Part shown: one piece after another, positions 26,121 to 34,929 of the stretch | How the letters are laid out: every line of letters starts with the position of its first letter | How positions within the stretch are numbered: the first letter of the stretch is position 1 | Assembly: GCF_014196345.1 (NCBI RefSeq) | Contig: NZ_JACIDN010000004.1 | Span: 124,001 to 188,000, forward strand | Source of the DNA: Methylobacterium brachythecii | Lineage (GTDB): Bacteria; Pseudomonadota; Alphaproteobacteria; Rhizobiales; Beijerinckiaceae | Reading direction: 5' to 3' | DNA length: 64,000 nucleotides | Notes under the pieces: model-generated | Told to the model about the DNA's origin: nothing | Database searches by the model: none | Seen by the model: the letters and a program-made list of their open reading frames with translations, nothing else | Translations under genes and position numbers: made by a program

Positions 26121-26396
26121 TTACCGCAGGCCGGCCGAGGCGTCGGCCTCGCGACGGGCAGGACGCGTCCAGACCGGCTTCGTCGGTATGTGGAGCGGCG
26201 CCGCCGTGCTGACGTCCGCGCCCATGATCGAGGTGATGCGCGCGGTGCGGCCGGTGAAGCCCTGGCCGGCCTTGGGCGAGCCCTTGGCCGCGAGCACCGC
26301 GGCCGGGTCGACGCTCTGCGCGAGAACGGGGGAGGCGGCGGCGACGGCACCGAGCATTCCGAGCGCGGCGATGGCAGTGACGGACCGAACGAGCAT
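26121..26396 (-). CDS. Small secreted hypothetical protein
   Basis: 91 residues from the ATG at 26396. A signal peptide spans about residues 1-26 (LVRSVTAIAALGMLGAVAAA, cut after SPVLAQ). The mature part is rich in Ala, Thr and Arg (GFTGRTARITSIMGADVSTA) with no cysteines. The reading frame extends upstream, but that part has no coding character. Family unknown. Confidence 0.55.
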   Translation of the reverse strand: MLVRSVTAIAALGMLGAVAAASPVLAQSVDPAAVLAAKGSPKAGQGFTGRTARITSIMGADVSTAAPLHIPTKPVWTRPARREADASAGLR

Positions 26397-26642
26397 GGCC
26401 GGAATCCCAATACGGACCGCTCCGACGATGCAGGCGGCACGTCCCCTCTCGCGAAGACCTAATCCGTTCGACCGAGGGCGGATGTGCGAAATCGCACGAC
26501 AGAACAGATTGCGGTTTTTCTTGGTCTGATGTGCGGAAGCGCACGACACTTCGCTAAAGGTCAACCCAATTTCAGGTGACACCAAGAAGACACGGCCCCC
26601 GACATCTGACGGAGACCGCGCATAGACGAAAGGAAGAAGACC

Positions 26643-26909
26643 ATGAACACTCGTCTCGCATCCGTCGCCGCCGCCCTGGCCATCGGTCTGGCGGCCCCCG
26701 CCTCTGCCTTCGCGCAGGGCTATGTCGTTCCGCACGGCGTCCCGGTCGTAGCGGTCGAAGCCGGCACCGGCTGGCAGCCGCGTGGACCGGTCGGCGTCGT
26801 CGCCGATTCCTATCGCGGCTACGATTCCTCGGCCAAGGGCGGCAACGCCTCGCAGCCCGAGCGGGCCGTCCCGCAATACGGCACCACGTCCGGCGGCCCG
26901 GCCTACTGA
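26643..26909 (+). CDS. Small secreted Gly/Pro-rich protein
   Basis: 88 residues starting just after AGGAAGAAG. The signal peptide is clear (ASVAAALAIGLAAPASAFAQ). The mature 63 residues are Gly/Pro/Ser-rich without cysteines (GYVVPHGVPVVAVEAGTGWQ, then YRGYDSSAKGG). This type of short exported protein is common in Methylobacterium-like genomes with no known role. A strong terminator follows 26 bases after the stop, so it is probably a single-gene transcript. Confidence 0.7.
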   Translation: MNTRLASVAAALAIGLAAPASAFAQGYVVPHGVPVVAVEAGTGWQPRGPVGVVADSYRGYDSSAKGGNASQPERAVPQYGTTSGGPAY

Positions 26910-26934
26910 CCGGTCGGGAAGCCACTATCGCGAC

Positions 26935-26966
26935 AGCGGCGGGGCGAGAGCCTCGCCGCTTTTTTT
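26935..26966 (+). terminator. Intrinsic terminator after the small secreted protein gene
   Basis: AGCGGCGGGG (26935-26944) pairs with CCTCGCCGCT (26951-26960), with one G-U pair and a 6-base loop. It is followed by a run of seven T (26960-26966). Confidence 0.92.
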
Positions 26967-26975
26967 ACAGACAAT

Positions 26976-27272
26976 TCAGTTGTCGAAGTCGTCGGTCGCG
27001 ATGTCGAGATAGCGGCTGAGCACGCGCACCAGCTCGATCCCATTCTCGATGGGCAGGTAGAAAAGGACGTAGTTTCCAACCGGGAAGCTGCGAAGGCCGT
27101 CCGCCAGCTCCGACCGCTCGCGCCCCGCGAATGGTCGACCGCCAAGCATCGTCAGAACACCGTCAATCCGGTCGAGAAGCTGATCCGCAGCGATCTCGTT
27201 GTCCTCGGCGACATAACGCCAGATCTCGATCAGATCTCGCCGCGCGCGTGGCCGGTTGCCGATCCTACCCAT
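26976..27272 (-). CDS. parE: ParE/RelE-family toxin
   Basis: 98 residues from the ATG at 27272, overlapping the end of the antitoxin gene by 8 bases. The pattern RARRDLIEIWRYVAEDNEIA, then ADQLLDRIDGVLTML, and GLRSFPVGNYVLFYLPIENG, then IELVRVLSRYLDI is that of ParE toxins. The conserved Arg-rich strand and the hydrophobic C-terminal helix are present. ParE poisons DNA gyrase. The antitoxin lies upstream, as is usual for parDE. Confidence 0.9.
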   Translation of the reverse strand: MGRIGNRPRARRDLIEIWRYVAEDNEIAADQLLDRIDGVLTMLGGRPFAGRERSELADGLRSFPVGNYVLFYLPIENGIELVRVLSRYLDIATDDFDN

Positions 27273-27531
27273 TCGGCTCCGCCGGTTTGCGGGCGGCCCG
27301 TGCCTCGGCCTTGATCTCGGCCATGTCGAGCGGCTCGACCGAGCCGCTTGCGAACCCCGCACGGATCTCACCGCGGAGCGCTTCGAGCCGCGCCACACGG
27401 ACCTCTTCGCGCGCCTCCATCAGACGCAGGCCATCACGCACCACCTCGCTGGCGGATGCATAACGCCCGCTCGATACGAGGCCGCGAACGAAAGCCTCGT
27501 AGTGATCGCCCAAGGTGTAGCTCGACGGCAT
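27265..27531 (-). CDS. parD: ParD-family antitoxin
   Basis: 88 residues. The N-terminal ribbon-helix-helix region reads SSYTLGDHYEAFVRGLVSSG, then RYASASEVVRDGLRLME, as in ParD/CopG antitoxins. The C-terminal half is charged and probably disordered until it binds ParE. It should neutralise the overlapping toxin and bind the palindrome just upstream to repress the operon. Confidence 0.9.
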   Translation of the reverse strand: MPSSYTLGDHYEAFVRGLVSSGRYASASEVVRDGLRLMEAREEVRVARLEALRGEIRAGFASGSVEPLDMAEIKAEARAARKPAEPNG

Positions 27532-27552
27532 GAGCGCGCCTCCTGACGGAAA

Positions 27553-27571
27553 ACTATCATTTTATGATAGT
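27553..27571. promoter_or_regulatory. Palindromic operator of the parDE operon
   Basis: ACTATCAT-TTT-ATGATAGT is a perfect 8-3-8 inverted repeat, AT-rich in a GC-rich setting. It lies 21 bases upstream of the parD start codon. Ribbon-helix-helix antitoxins typically bind such a site for autorepression. Confidence 0.8.
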
Positions 27572-27586
27572 CCCACCAAGAGCTGG

Positions 27587-29245
27587 TCACGTCTCCGATC
27601 GTGCCCGCTCCCGCAGCACGAATTTCTGGACTTTGCCGGTCGAGGTCTTCGGCAACTCCCCGAACATCACCTGCTTCGGCAGCTTGTAGGCGGCGAGTCG
27701 CTCGCGGCACCAGGCGATCAGCTCGTCGGCAGAGACCTCTCCGCCTTCCTTGAGCTCGACGAAGGCGACCGGCGTCTCGCCCCATTTCTCGTCGGGCTTG
27801 GCCACCACGGCGGCCGCCGAGACGGCGGGGTGCTTGAACAGGACGTCCTCGACTTCGATCGACGAGATGTTCTCGCCGCCCGAGATGATGATGTCCTTCG
27901 AGCGGTCCTTGAGCTGCACGTAGCCGTCGGGATGCTTCACCCCGAGATCGCCCGAGCGGAACCAGCCGCCCTTGAAGGCCGCCTTGCTGGCCTTGGGGTT
28001 CTTGAGATAGCCGCGCATCACGACGTTGCCCTGGAACATCACCTCGCCGATGGTCTCGCCATCGGCCGGCAACGAGGCCATGGTCTCGGGATCGCGCACG
28101 TCGAAGGCCTCGAGCACCGGATAGCGCACGCCCTGCCGCGCCTTTTTCCTCGCGCGCTCCTCGGAGGAGAGGTCGTCCCAATCGGCGTGCCAGGCGTTCA
28201 CCACGGCAGGTCCGTAGGTCTCGGTCAGCCCGTAGAGATGGGTCACTTCGAAGCCGGCTTCGGCCATCGCCGCCAGCACCGCCTCGGGCGGGGGCGCCGC
28301 GGCGGTGAGGAAGTGGACACGGTGGGGCAGGGGCTTCTTCTGGCCGTCCGGCGCATTGAGCAGCGTCGACATCACGATCGGCGCGCCCGACAGATGCGTC
28401 ACCCCATGGTCGACGAGGGCCGCATACATGGCCGGGGCTCGCACCTGGCGCAGGCAGACATGCGTGCCGGCGACGATCGAGAGCGTCCAGGGGAAGCACC
28501 AGCCGTTGCAGTGGAACATCGGCAGCGTCCAGAGATAGACGGCGTGCTGGGGCAGGGCGGCGGTGATGACGTTGCCGAGCGAGAGCAGCGCCGCGCCGCG
28601 GTGGTGATAGACCACGCCCTTGGGGGTGCCGGTGGTGCCCGAGGTGTAGTTCAGCGAGATCGCATCCCACTCGTCGCCGGGCATCGCCCAATCGTGATCC
28701 GGATCGCCGGATGCGAGAAAAGCCTCGTAATCGAGTTTGCCGATCCGCTCGCCATCGCCCGAAAAAACCGGATCGTCGACGTCGATCACGAAGGGCGTGA
28801 CCTTGGCCTTCTCGAGGGCGGCCCGAGCGGTTTTCGAGAATTCGCGGTCGACGATCAGGACCTGCGCCTCGCCATGGTCGAGGCAGAAGCCGATGGCCGC
28901 CGCATCGAGGCGGGTATTCAGGGTGTTCAGGACGGCGCCGGTCATCGGCACGCCGTAGTGGCACTCGATCATCTCGGGCGTGTTGGCGAGCAGAGCCGCG
29001 ACGGTGTCGCCGCGTCCGATCCCACGCTCGGCCAAGGCCGAGGCGAGGCGGCGGCAGCGCGCGTAGAGATCCGCGTAGGACCGGCGCAGATCGCCATGGA
29101 TCACCGCCGTCTGCTCGGGAAAGGTGCGGGCGGCGCGGTCGAGATAGGCGAGCGGCGTCAGCGGCTGGTAGTTGGCCGGGTTCCGGTCGAGATGCCGGTC
29201 GTAGATCGTCTTCTTGGGTTTTGCCGTTTTCGGCTTCTTGGACAT
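27587..29245 (-). CDS. Acyl-CoA synthetase (AMP-binding, medium/long-chain fatty acid type)
   Basis: 552 residues from the ATG at 29245, with GAGGAG upstream. All adenylate-forming motifs are present: the P-loop YTSGTTGTPKGV, the A5 motif YGLTETYGP, the hinge region GWFRSGDLGVKHPDGYVQLK and KDIIISGGENISS, and the catalytic lysine in KTSTGKVQKF near the end. The architecture and GNVVMRGYLKNP resemble AlkK-type acyl-CoA ligases. It activates fatty acids to CoA thioesters in the cytosol. Chain length preference is not visible. A Lys-rich N-terminus (SKKPKTAKPKK) is unusual. Confidence 0.9.
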   Translation of the reverse strand: MSKKPKTAKPKKTIYDRHLDRNPANYQPLTPLAYLDRAARTFPEQTAVIHGDLRRSYADLYARCRRLASALAERGIGRGDTVAALLANTPEMIECHYGVPMTGAVLNTLNTRLDAAAIGFCLDHGEAQVLIVDREFSKTARAALEKAKVTPFVIDVDDPVFSGDGERIGKLDYEAFLASGDPDHDWAMPGDEWDAISLNYTSGTTGTPKGVVYHHRGAALLSLGNVITAALPQHAVYLWTLPMFHCNGWCFPWTLSIVAGTHVCLRQVRAPAMYAALVDHGVTHLSGAPIVMSTLLNAPDGQKKPLPHRVHFLTAAAPPPEAVLAAMAEAGFEVTHLYGLTETYGPAVVNAWHADWDDLSSEERARKKARQGVRYPVLEAFDVRDPETMASLPADGETIGEVMFQGNVVMRGYLKNPKASKAAFKGGWFRSGDLGVKHPDGYVQLKDRSKDIIISGGENISSIEVEDVLFKHPAVSAAAVVAKPDEKWGETPVAFVELKEGGEVSADELIAWCRERLAAYKLPKQVMFGELPKTSTGKVQKFVLRERARSET

Positions 29246-29319
29246 GGGCGTTTTCTCCTCGGGGGAGAGTAGCCGGACGCCCTTGCTGATCAATGACTTT
29301 CGGGCTGGTGCCGGATACG

Positions 29320-29352
29320 AAAAAGCCCGCTGTGCCGATCGCACCGCAGGCT
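29320..29352 (-). terminator. Intrinsic terminator on the minus strand
   Basis: Read on the minus strand, AGCCTGCGGTGC pairs with GGCACAGCGGGCT (one mismatch and one wobble), followed by TTTTTCG. It lies between the small gene at 29437-29631 and the acyl-CoA synthetase start and should end the former. Confidence 0.7.
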
Positions 29353-29436
29353 CTTCGTGATCGTCGGATCGGGTCGGTTATGGCCCTCGGGCCGGTGGCT
29401 CGGTCGTCCGGGGCTGCGTGAGCTCCGGGCTGGACC

Positions 29437-29631
29437 TCAGCGCTCGTGTCCGTTCAGGAGCTTCTCGATGGCGGCGAGGCCGCTCCGCTCCGCGGCTTCT
29501 TCCGTGGTCTGCAGACGGTCCGCCCGCTGGAAGAGTTTGCCGTGTCGGCGAATCGCCCAGGTGAAGTGTCCGGCGGGGCGCTCGCACGCTGCGATTTCGA
29601 GGGTGTAGGGGTTCGCTGAATTGTTGCTCAT
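29437..29631 (-). CDS. Small hypothetical protein
   Basis: 64 residues from the ATG at 29631; the start is uncertain, since no clear ribosome site is visible. The sequence SANPYTLEIAACERPAGHFT, then WAIRRHGKLFQRADR and AAERSGLAAIEKLL suggests a compact beta-beta-alpha domain. Such small proteins occur widely in Methylobacterium-like genomes. No function is assigned. Confidence 0.6.
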   Translation of the reverse strand: MSNNSANPYTLEIAACERPAGHFTWAIRRHGKLFQRADRLQTTEEAAERSGLAAIEKLLNGHER

Positions 29632-29915
29632 GGTGAGGATATAGGGTGCCGACCCCGCCTCGGCTACCGCACTGCCGCATATCTCGGTTGCGAGCGATCG
29701 GAAACGCATCCGTCAGACGTCCATCGATCCACGATCTGCGCCGGGTGCGGAAAGCCTCGCGGAATTGACATTGCAGGGCCGATCATCGACACGGGGCGCC
29801 TCTCTGAAGAGCGCCCGCAGGGCGGCGCGCGGACCCGCTGTCGAGGCCCCTCCGGTCGGAATGCCTGCGTGATCCGCACCCTGCACCATTCCCCATCATC
29901 GACCGTTCGGACGGC

Positions 29916-31694
29916 ATGACGAGTTCCACCGCCGCCTCGCACGCGGACGAGACGCGCCCCGGCGTGGTCGGACAAGCGATCCGGATCGCGGAACGGATGC
30001 TCGATCTTGGGGCGGCGAGCCATCTGCGGGCCGCGATCCTCCTCGTTCTGCTCGGACTCGCCTGTTTCCTGCCCGGCATCGCCTCGCTGCAGCCGATGGA
30101 CCGGGACGAGCCGCGCTTCGCCCAGGCTTCCAAGCAGATGCTGGAGACGGGCGATCTCGTCGACATCCGCTTCCAGGGGGAGGCGCGCCACAAGAAGCCG
30201 GTCGGCATCTACTGGGCACAGGCCGCCGCCGTCGGCGCGGCCGAGGCGCTCGGCGTGCCGGAGGCGCGGGGCCGGATCTTTTTCTACCGGATCCCGTCGC
30301 TGCTCGGTGCTCTCGCGGCGGGGCTGCTGGCGTATTGGGCCGCGCTCGCTTTCCTGGAACGCAGGGGCGCGCTGCTGGCGGCTGCCCTGTTCACCGCCTG
30401 TATCGACCTCGCGGCCGAGGCCCGCCTCGCCAAGACCGACGCGCTGCTCGCCGCCTGCGCCGTCGCGGCGATGGGCGCGCTGGCACGGGTCTGGCTCGGC
30501 CGCGTGCGGTTGACCCGCGAACGGGCGCCGGCCGGGCTCGGCACCACCTCGATTTTCTGGCTGGCCCTCGCTCTCGGCATCCTGGTGAAGGGGCCGATGG
30601 TGCCGATGTTCGCGGGCCTCGCCATCCTCGTGCTCTGTATCCGTGAGCGCTCGGCGCGCTGGCTCTCCGAGCTGCGCTTCGGTCCCGGCCTGCTGCTGAT
30701 GCTGCTGATCGTGGCGCCGTGGTTCATCGCCATCGCTTGGAAGACCGGCGGCGAGTTCTTTGCCGCCTCGGTCGGCAAGGACATGCTGGCGAAAGTGGGC
30801 TCGGGCACCGAGCGGCACTGGGGGCCGCCCGGCTTCTACGCCATCGCCTTCTTCGCGACCTTCTGGCCGGCGGCGGCCTTCTCGGCGCTGGCCATCCCCT
30901 TCGCCTGGGTGAACCGCCGGGACGATCGCGTCGTCTTCCTGCTCGCCTGGATCGTGCCGTCCTGGATCGTCTTCGAGGCGGTGGCGACGAAGCTGCCGCA
31001 TTACGTGCTGCCGCTCTACCCGGCTGTCGCCATCCTGACCGTCGTCGCCCTGGTGCGTGGCGGGTTCGATCCGGATCGGCGCGGAGCGCGGACCAGTGCC
31101 GGGCTCGTGGTGCTGATCCCGGTCGGGCTCACGGCCGGCCTCTGCGCGGTGGCCTGGTCGTTCGACCATGCTTTGCCGCTCAACGCCCTGCCGTTCCTCC
31201 TCGTCGCCTGCATCTTGTCCTGGTTTGCCTGGGCAGCCTTCTCGCGCAGGGCCGTCGAGGCTGCGCTCGGCCTCGGGATAGCGGCCTCCGTGGTGCTGTC
31301 CGCGAGCGTGTTCGGGCTGGTCCAGCCGGTTCTCGCCAGCCTGAAGGTCTCGCCCCGCCTCGGGGCGGTCCGCGACGCGCTGCCCTGCAAGGCACCGGAC
31401 GTCGCGACCTTCGGCTACCGTGAACCGAGCTTCGTCTTCACCATCGGCACCGATCTCGACATGGTCGAGAGCGGCGGGGCGGCCAGCGCCTTCCTCCAGC
31501 AGCCCGGCTGCCGGCTGATCTTCGTCGAGAGCCGCTACGCGAAGGAGTTCGCCGACGCGATCGCCGCAGCGAACCTGCATCCGAGCACGATCGCGACGGT
31601 GTCCGGCTTCAACATCAATACGGGCCGCCGCACCGAGGTCACCGCCTACGCAGCCGGCCTCGATGCCGCCTCGCCGAAGGAGAGTGCGCCGTGA
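29916..31694 (+). CDS. GT39-type (ArnT-like) membrane glycosyltransferase
   Basis: 592 residues. An N-terminal helix (LRAAILLVLLGLACFLPGI) is followed by the catalytic acidic loop LQPMDRDEPRFAQASKQML, the hallmark of ArnT/PMT-type transferases. About ten further hydrophobic segments follow up to residue 455. A soluble C-terminal region (about 470-592) is likely periplasmic. These enzymes use polyprenyl-phosphate-linked sugars as donors, often to modify lipid A. The downstream genes for a dolichyl-phosphate-type transferase and a LABNT protein (stop overlaps the next start) point to the same pathway. Confidence 0.85.
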   Translation: MTSSTAASHADETRPGVVGQAIRIAERMLDLGAASHLRAAILLVLLGLACFLPGIASLQPMDRDEPRFAQASKQMLETGDLVDIRFQGEARHKKPVGIYWAQAAAVGAAEALGVPEARGRIFFYRIPSLLGALAAGLLAYWAALAFLERRGALLAAALFTACIDLAAEARLAKTDALLAACAVAAMGALARVWLGRVRLTRERAPAGLGTTSIFWLALALGILVKGPMVPMFAGLAILVLCIRERSARWLSELRFGPGLLLMLLIVAPWFIAIAWKTGGEFFAASVGKDMLAKVGSGTERHWGPPGFYAIAFFATFWPAAAFSALAIPFAWVNRRDDRVVFLLAWIVPSWIVFEAVATKLPHYVLPLYPAVAILTVVALVRGGFDPDRRGARTSAGLVVLIPVGLTAGLCAVAWSFDHALPLNALPFLLVACILSWFAWAAFSRRAVEAALGLGIAASVVLSASVFGLVQPVLASLKVSPRLGAVRDALPCKAPDVATFGYREPSFVFTIGTDLDMVESGGAASAFLQQPGCRLIFVESRYAKEFADAIAAANLHPSTIATVSGFNINTGRRTEVTAYAAGLDAASPKESAP

Positions 31695-32443
31695 TCGAGC
31701 CGCGCCTCAGCGTCGTCATTCCGGTCAAGGACGAGGCCGGCAACATCGAGCCGCTGCTCGCCGAGATCGAGTCGGCCTGCACGGATCTCGCGCCTTTCGA
31801 GGTGGTCTATGTCGATGACGGCTCGACCGACGCCACCTTTGCGGAGCTGCAGGCCGCGCGGGCGCGCCGACCCTGGCTGCGCGTGATCCAGCACGACCGC
31901 TGCGCCGGCAAGGCGGCCGGCATGCGCACCGGCGTGCGCTATGCCCGCGCCCCGATCGTCGCGGTGCTCGACGGCGATTGCCAGAACGATCCGGCGTTCA
32001 TCCCGGTGATGTACGCGGCCGTCTTCGACGGTGGCGAGACCACCGGCCTCTGCGCCGGCCAGCGCATCGGGCGCAAGGACGGCCGCTTCAAGAGCTGGCA
32101 ATCGCGCATCGCCAACGGCGTGCGCGGTCGCATCCTGAAGGATGCGACCCGCGATACCGGCTGCGGCTTCAAGGTGTTTCGGCGCGACCTCTACCTCACG
32201 CTGCCGCATTTCGACGGCCTGCACCGCTTCCTGCCGGCGCTGGTGGCGCGCGAAGGTTATAAGGTAACCCATCGCGACGTGGTCGACCGGCCCCGGCTCG
32301 CCGGCGTCTCGAAATACGGCCTTTTCAACCGCCTCTGGGTCGGTTTGATGGATCTCGCCGGCGTCTGGTGGCTGATCCGCCGCGCGAAGACGATTCCCGC
32401 CTCGCGCGAAATTCCGGCCGGGGGCCCGAGCGAGGTTCGCTGA
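31691..32443 (+). CDS. GT2 family polyprenyl-phosphate glycosyltransferase (ArnC/DPM1-like)
   Basis: 250 residues from a GTG at 31691 that overlaps the preceding stop. The GT-A fold motifs are RLSVVIPVKDEAGNIEPLL, VYVDDGSTDAT, and the metal site VAVLDGDCQNDPAF. The RDTGCGFKVFRRDLY loop and HRDVVDRPRLAGVSKYG are typical of the DPM1/ArnC group. It should load a sugar onto undecaprenyl phosphate in the cytosol for the GT39 enzyme. It lacks the C-terminal membrane helices of ArnC. The sugar is unknown. Confidence 0.85.
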   Translation: MIEPRLSVVIPVKDEAGNIEPLLAEIESACTDLAPFEVVYVDDGSTDATFAELQAARARRPWLRVIQHDRCAGKAAGMRTGVRYARAPIVAVLDGDCQNDPAFIPVMYAAVFDGGETTGLCAGQRIGRKDGRFKSWQSRIANGVRGRILKDATRDTGCGFKVFRRDLYLTLPHFDGLHRFLPALVAREGYKVTHRDVVDRPRLAGVSKYGLFNRLWVGLMDLAGVWWLIRRAKTIPASREIPAGGPSEVR

Positions 32444-32447
32444 CGCC

Positions 32448-32807
32448 ATGCTGATCCAGCTTGCCCACGACCTGCCGGCCTATTTCTACGACGTCTTCGT
32501 CACCCGCTTCGATTTCTGGCTGGTCTTCGGCATCGGTGCGCAGCTCGTCTTCGGCTCGCGCTTCATCCTGCAATGGATCGCCAGCGAGCGAGCCGGCCGC
32601 AGCGTGATCCCACTGTCGTTCTGGTTTCTCTCGATCATCGGCGGCCTGATGACCTTGGTCTACGGCTTTGTGCGACGCGAGCCGGTGATCATCATCGGGC
32701 AGGGGCTCTCGACCGGTATCTACCTGCGCAACCTGTCGATGATCTTTCGCGATCGGCGCCGCCGGCAGGACCCCGAGGCTGCCCGCGATACAGCAACGAC
32801 AGGCTGA
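32448..32807 (+). CDS. Lipid A biosynthesis N-terminal domain (LABNT) membrane protein
   Basis: 119 residues, four bases after the GT2 gene. Three hydrophobic segments are seen, with the family pattern FWLVFGIGAQLVFGSRFILQ, WIASERAGRSVIPLSFWFLS, then GGLMTLVYGFVRREPVIIIG and YLRNLSMI. These proteins often accompany lipid A or lipid-linked-sugar genes. It is probably the membrane partner, carrier or flippase-like factor of the cassette. Confidence 0.8.
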   Translation: MLIQLAHDLPAYFYDVFVTRFDFWLVFGIGAQLVFGSRFILQWIASERAGRSVIPLSFWFLSIIGGLMTLVYGFVRREPVIIIGQGLSTGIYLRNLSMIFRDRRRRQDPEAARDTATTG

Positions 32808-32969
32808 CACCAGGATCCAGCCTTTGTAGACTGTCGAGTGGGGTGTCCGGTCTGTCGAAAATCCGGCATAAATCGGAAAAGCGCCGCATTAATACTGGAT
32901 GCATTCCTCATGAATGCCGGGTTGCGAACACATGTGACCTCCATAGCGAGGCTCTCGAGAGTGGCCCGG

Positions 32970-33566
32970 ATGTCGGAGCATCCCCGATTCTACGACGATC
33001 TCGCGGCCTGCCATGCGGAGCTCTGGCAGCGGCTCGAGCAGGGCGTGAGCGACCGCCACAGTGCGTTCCACACGCCGGCTCTCGCTACCGTCGATCCGCA
33101 TGGGCGCCCGCAAGTTCGGGCCGTGGTACTTCGTGACGTCGATCGTTCGGCCGGGACCTTGAGGTTCCACTGCGATAGGCGCTCCGAGAAGGCGTCCGAA
33201 ATTGCCGGCATGCGTTGCGCGGCGCTCCAGGTCTACGATCCGGCCGCCAAGATCCAGGTTCGTGTCGACGGGACTGCCGAAGTCCATACCGACGGCTGGT
33301 TCGCGGAAACCGTCTGGACCCAGTCCCAGCCGATGAGCCGGGCGGTGTACGGGATCAGTCCAGGCCCCGGCACGGCGCTGGCGCATGGCGGGGACTACAC
33401 GCTGCCCGACAAGGATGACGCGATCCTCGACGGCCGCGAGAACTTCTGCGTGGTCGTGATCCGGGCCGAGCGCCTGGAGTTCCTCTACCTCGACAGCCGC
33501 GGTCATCGGCGCGCGCTCTGGCTGCGCAGCCAAGCCGGCTGGGTCGAGACCTGGCTGGCGCCGTAG
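32970..33566 (+). CDS. Pyridoxamine 5'-phosphate oxidase-like FMN-binding protein
   Basis: 198 residues from the ATG at 32970; the frame is open further upstream to 32838. The split-barrel flavin-binding pattern is visible: AFHTPALATVDPHGRPQVRA, VVLRDVDRSAGTLRFHCDRR and SEKASEIAGMRCAALQVYDP. It ends with WLRSQAGWVETWLAP. It differs from true PdxH, which has a longer RVEG region, so it is placed in the PNPOx-like group acting on an unknown substrate. It converges with the metC-like gene, three bases apart. Confidence 0.8.
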   Translation: MSEHPRFYDDLAACHAELWQRLEQGVSDRHSAFHTPALATVDPHGRPQVRAVVLRDVDRSAGTLRFHCDRRSEKASEIAGMRCAALQVYDPAAKIQVRVDGTAEVHTDGWFAETVWTQSQPMSRAVYGISPGPGTALAHGGDYTLPDKDDAILDGRENFCVVVIRAERLEFLYLDSRGHRRALWLRSQAGWVETWLAP

Positions 33567-33569
33567 GCC

Positions 33570-34757
33570 TCAGGCGACGGCGGCCATCCGCGCAAACCCC
33601 GCCTCGAGATCCGCCTTGAGGTCGTCGAGGTCTTCCAGCCCGATGTGGAACCGCAGGGCCGGTCCCTCGGCCTGCCAGCGGGTCGCGGTGCGGTAGACCG
33701 TCGGGTCGAAGGGGATGACGAGGCTCTCGAAGCCGCCCCAGGAGAACCCCATCCCGAACAGCTCGAGCCCGTCGAGCATCGCGGCGAGGCCGTCTTCCGA
33801 GACCGGGTTCAGGATCACACCGAACAGGCCGGACGCGCCCTTGAAATCGCGCTTCCAGATCGAATGACCCGGATCACTCGGCAGGGCAGGGTGCAGCACC
33901 CGCGCCACTTCGGGCCGCCCTTGCAACCACTCCGCCATGGCGATGCCGCGCTGGCCATGCTCGCGCAGGCGCAGCCCCATGGTGCGCAGTCCCCTCAGTC
34001 CCAGAAAGATGTCCTCGGGGCCGGCGCAGGGCGCGAAGTGCTCGTAGGTGCGCTTGACGGCCGGGTACCAGCGCTCGGTCGCCGAGACGAGGCCGATCAG
34101 CAGGTCCGAGCCGCCGCTGAGATACTTGGTGCCCGCCTCCACCGCGATGTCGACGCCGCGCTCGTGCGGCGGGAACAGCAGCGGCGTCGCCCAGGTATTG
34201 TCCATGATGACGGCGCCGCCGCGGGCATGCATCGCCTCGGCGATGGCCGGCACGTCCTGCATCTCGAAGGTCTGCGAGCCGGGCGCCTCGACGAGCACGG
34301 CCCGCGTGTTCTCGCGCATCAGCGCGGCGATGTCGGTGCCCACCAACGGGTCGTAGTATTCGACCTCGACGCCGTAGCGACTCAGGACGCCATCGCAAAA
34401 GATCCGGGTCGGGCGATAGGCGGAATCGGTGACGAGCAGGTGGTCGCCCGCGCTGACCGCGGCCATCAGGGCGATGGTGAGTGCGGAGAGGCCCGAGGGC
34501 GTCAGCACCGTGCCGGCTGCGCCCGCGATCTCGCTCCAGGCGTCCGACAGGGCATCCATCGTCGGCGTGCCCGAGGTGCCGTACTGGTAGCGGCCGCGCC
34601 GGTTCTTGATGTCGTCGTAGGTCGGAAACAGCACCGTCGATCCCCGGTAGATCGGCGTGTTGACGAAGCCTTGCTGCGCCGAGGGGTCGCGTCCCGCATG
34701 GACGAGACGGGTGTCGGCCTGAAAGCGGCTGCGATCGCGCGGGGGTGTCTTCGACAT
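33570..34757 (-). CDS. metC: Cystathionine beta-lyase
   Basis: 395 residues. The PLP-binding Lys211 lies in VEAGTKYLSGGSDLLIG. Family motifs include TRLVHAGRDP near the start, TPIYRGSTVLFPTYDDI, YQYGTSGTPTMDALSDAWSE, VIMDNTWATPLLFPPHERG, and FSWGGFESLVIPF, the latter placing it in the Cys/Met-metabolism group. The Trp in SWGGFE and SGGSD (instead of xGHSD) are typical of the MetC branch in Alphaproteobacteria. It cleaves cystathionine to homocysteine, pyruvate and ammonia. Confidence 0.9.
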   Translation of the reverse strand: MSKTPPRDRSRFQADTRLVHAGRDPSAQQGFVNTPIYRGSTVLFPTYDDIKNRRGRYQYGTSGTPTMDALSDAWSEIAGAAGTVLTPSGLSALTIALMAAVSAGDHLLVTDSAYRPTRIFCDGVLSRYGVEVEYYDPLVGTDIAALMRENTRAVLVEAPGSQTFEMQDVPAIAEAMHARGGAVIMDNTWATPLLFPPHERGVDIAVEAGTKYLSGGSDLLIGLVSATERWYPAVKRTYEHFAPCAGPEDIFLGLRGLRTMGLRLREHGQRGIAMAEWLQGRPEVARVLHPALPSDPGHSIWKRDFKGASGLFGVILNPVSEDGLAAMLDGLELFGMGFSWGGFESLVIPFDPTVYRTATRWQAEGPALRFHIGLEDLDDLKADLEAGFARMAAVA

Positions 34758-34929
34758 GTGCCTTGCGGAGCGGGGTTTTTCGCGGGGAGCAGCCTTTCAG
34801 CCCGCCGTTCGCTCCTGCGTCAACCCGGGCCTCGCGCATGCGCCGTCTCACGCGCGACGTAACCGTGTGTTTGAATGAGACGAATGAGAACTTGGCCGAG
34901 TCCGTCGGCCGATATCCGGAGACGAATTC

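Noticed and set aside
29664..31580. A 638-codon open frame on the minus strand
   Set aside because: It is antisense to the GT39 gene, whose membrane helices and catalytic loop are convincing.
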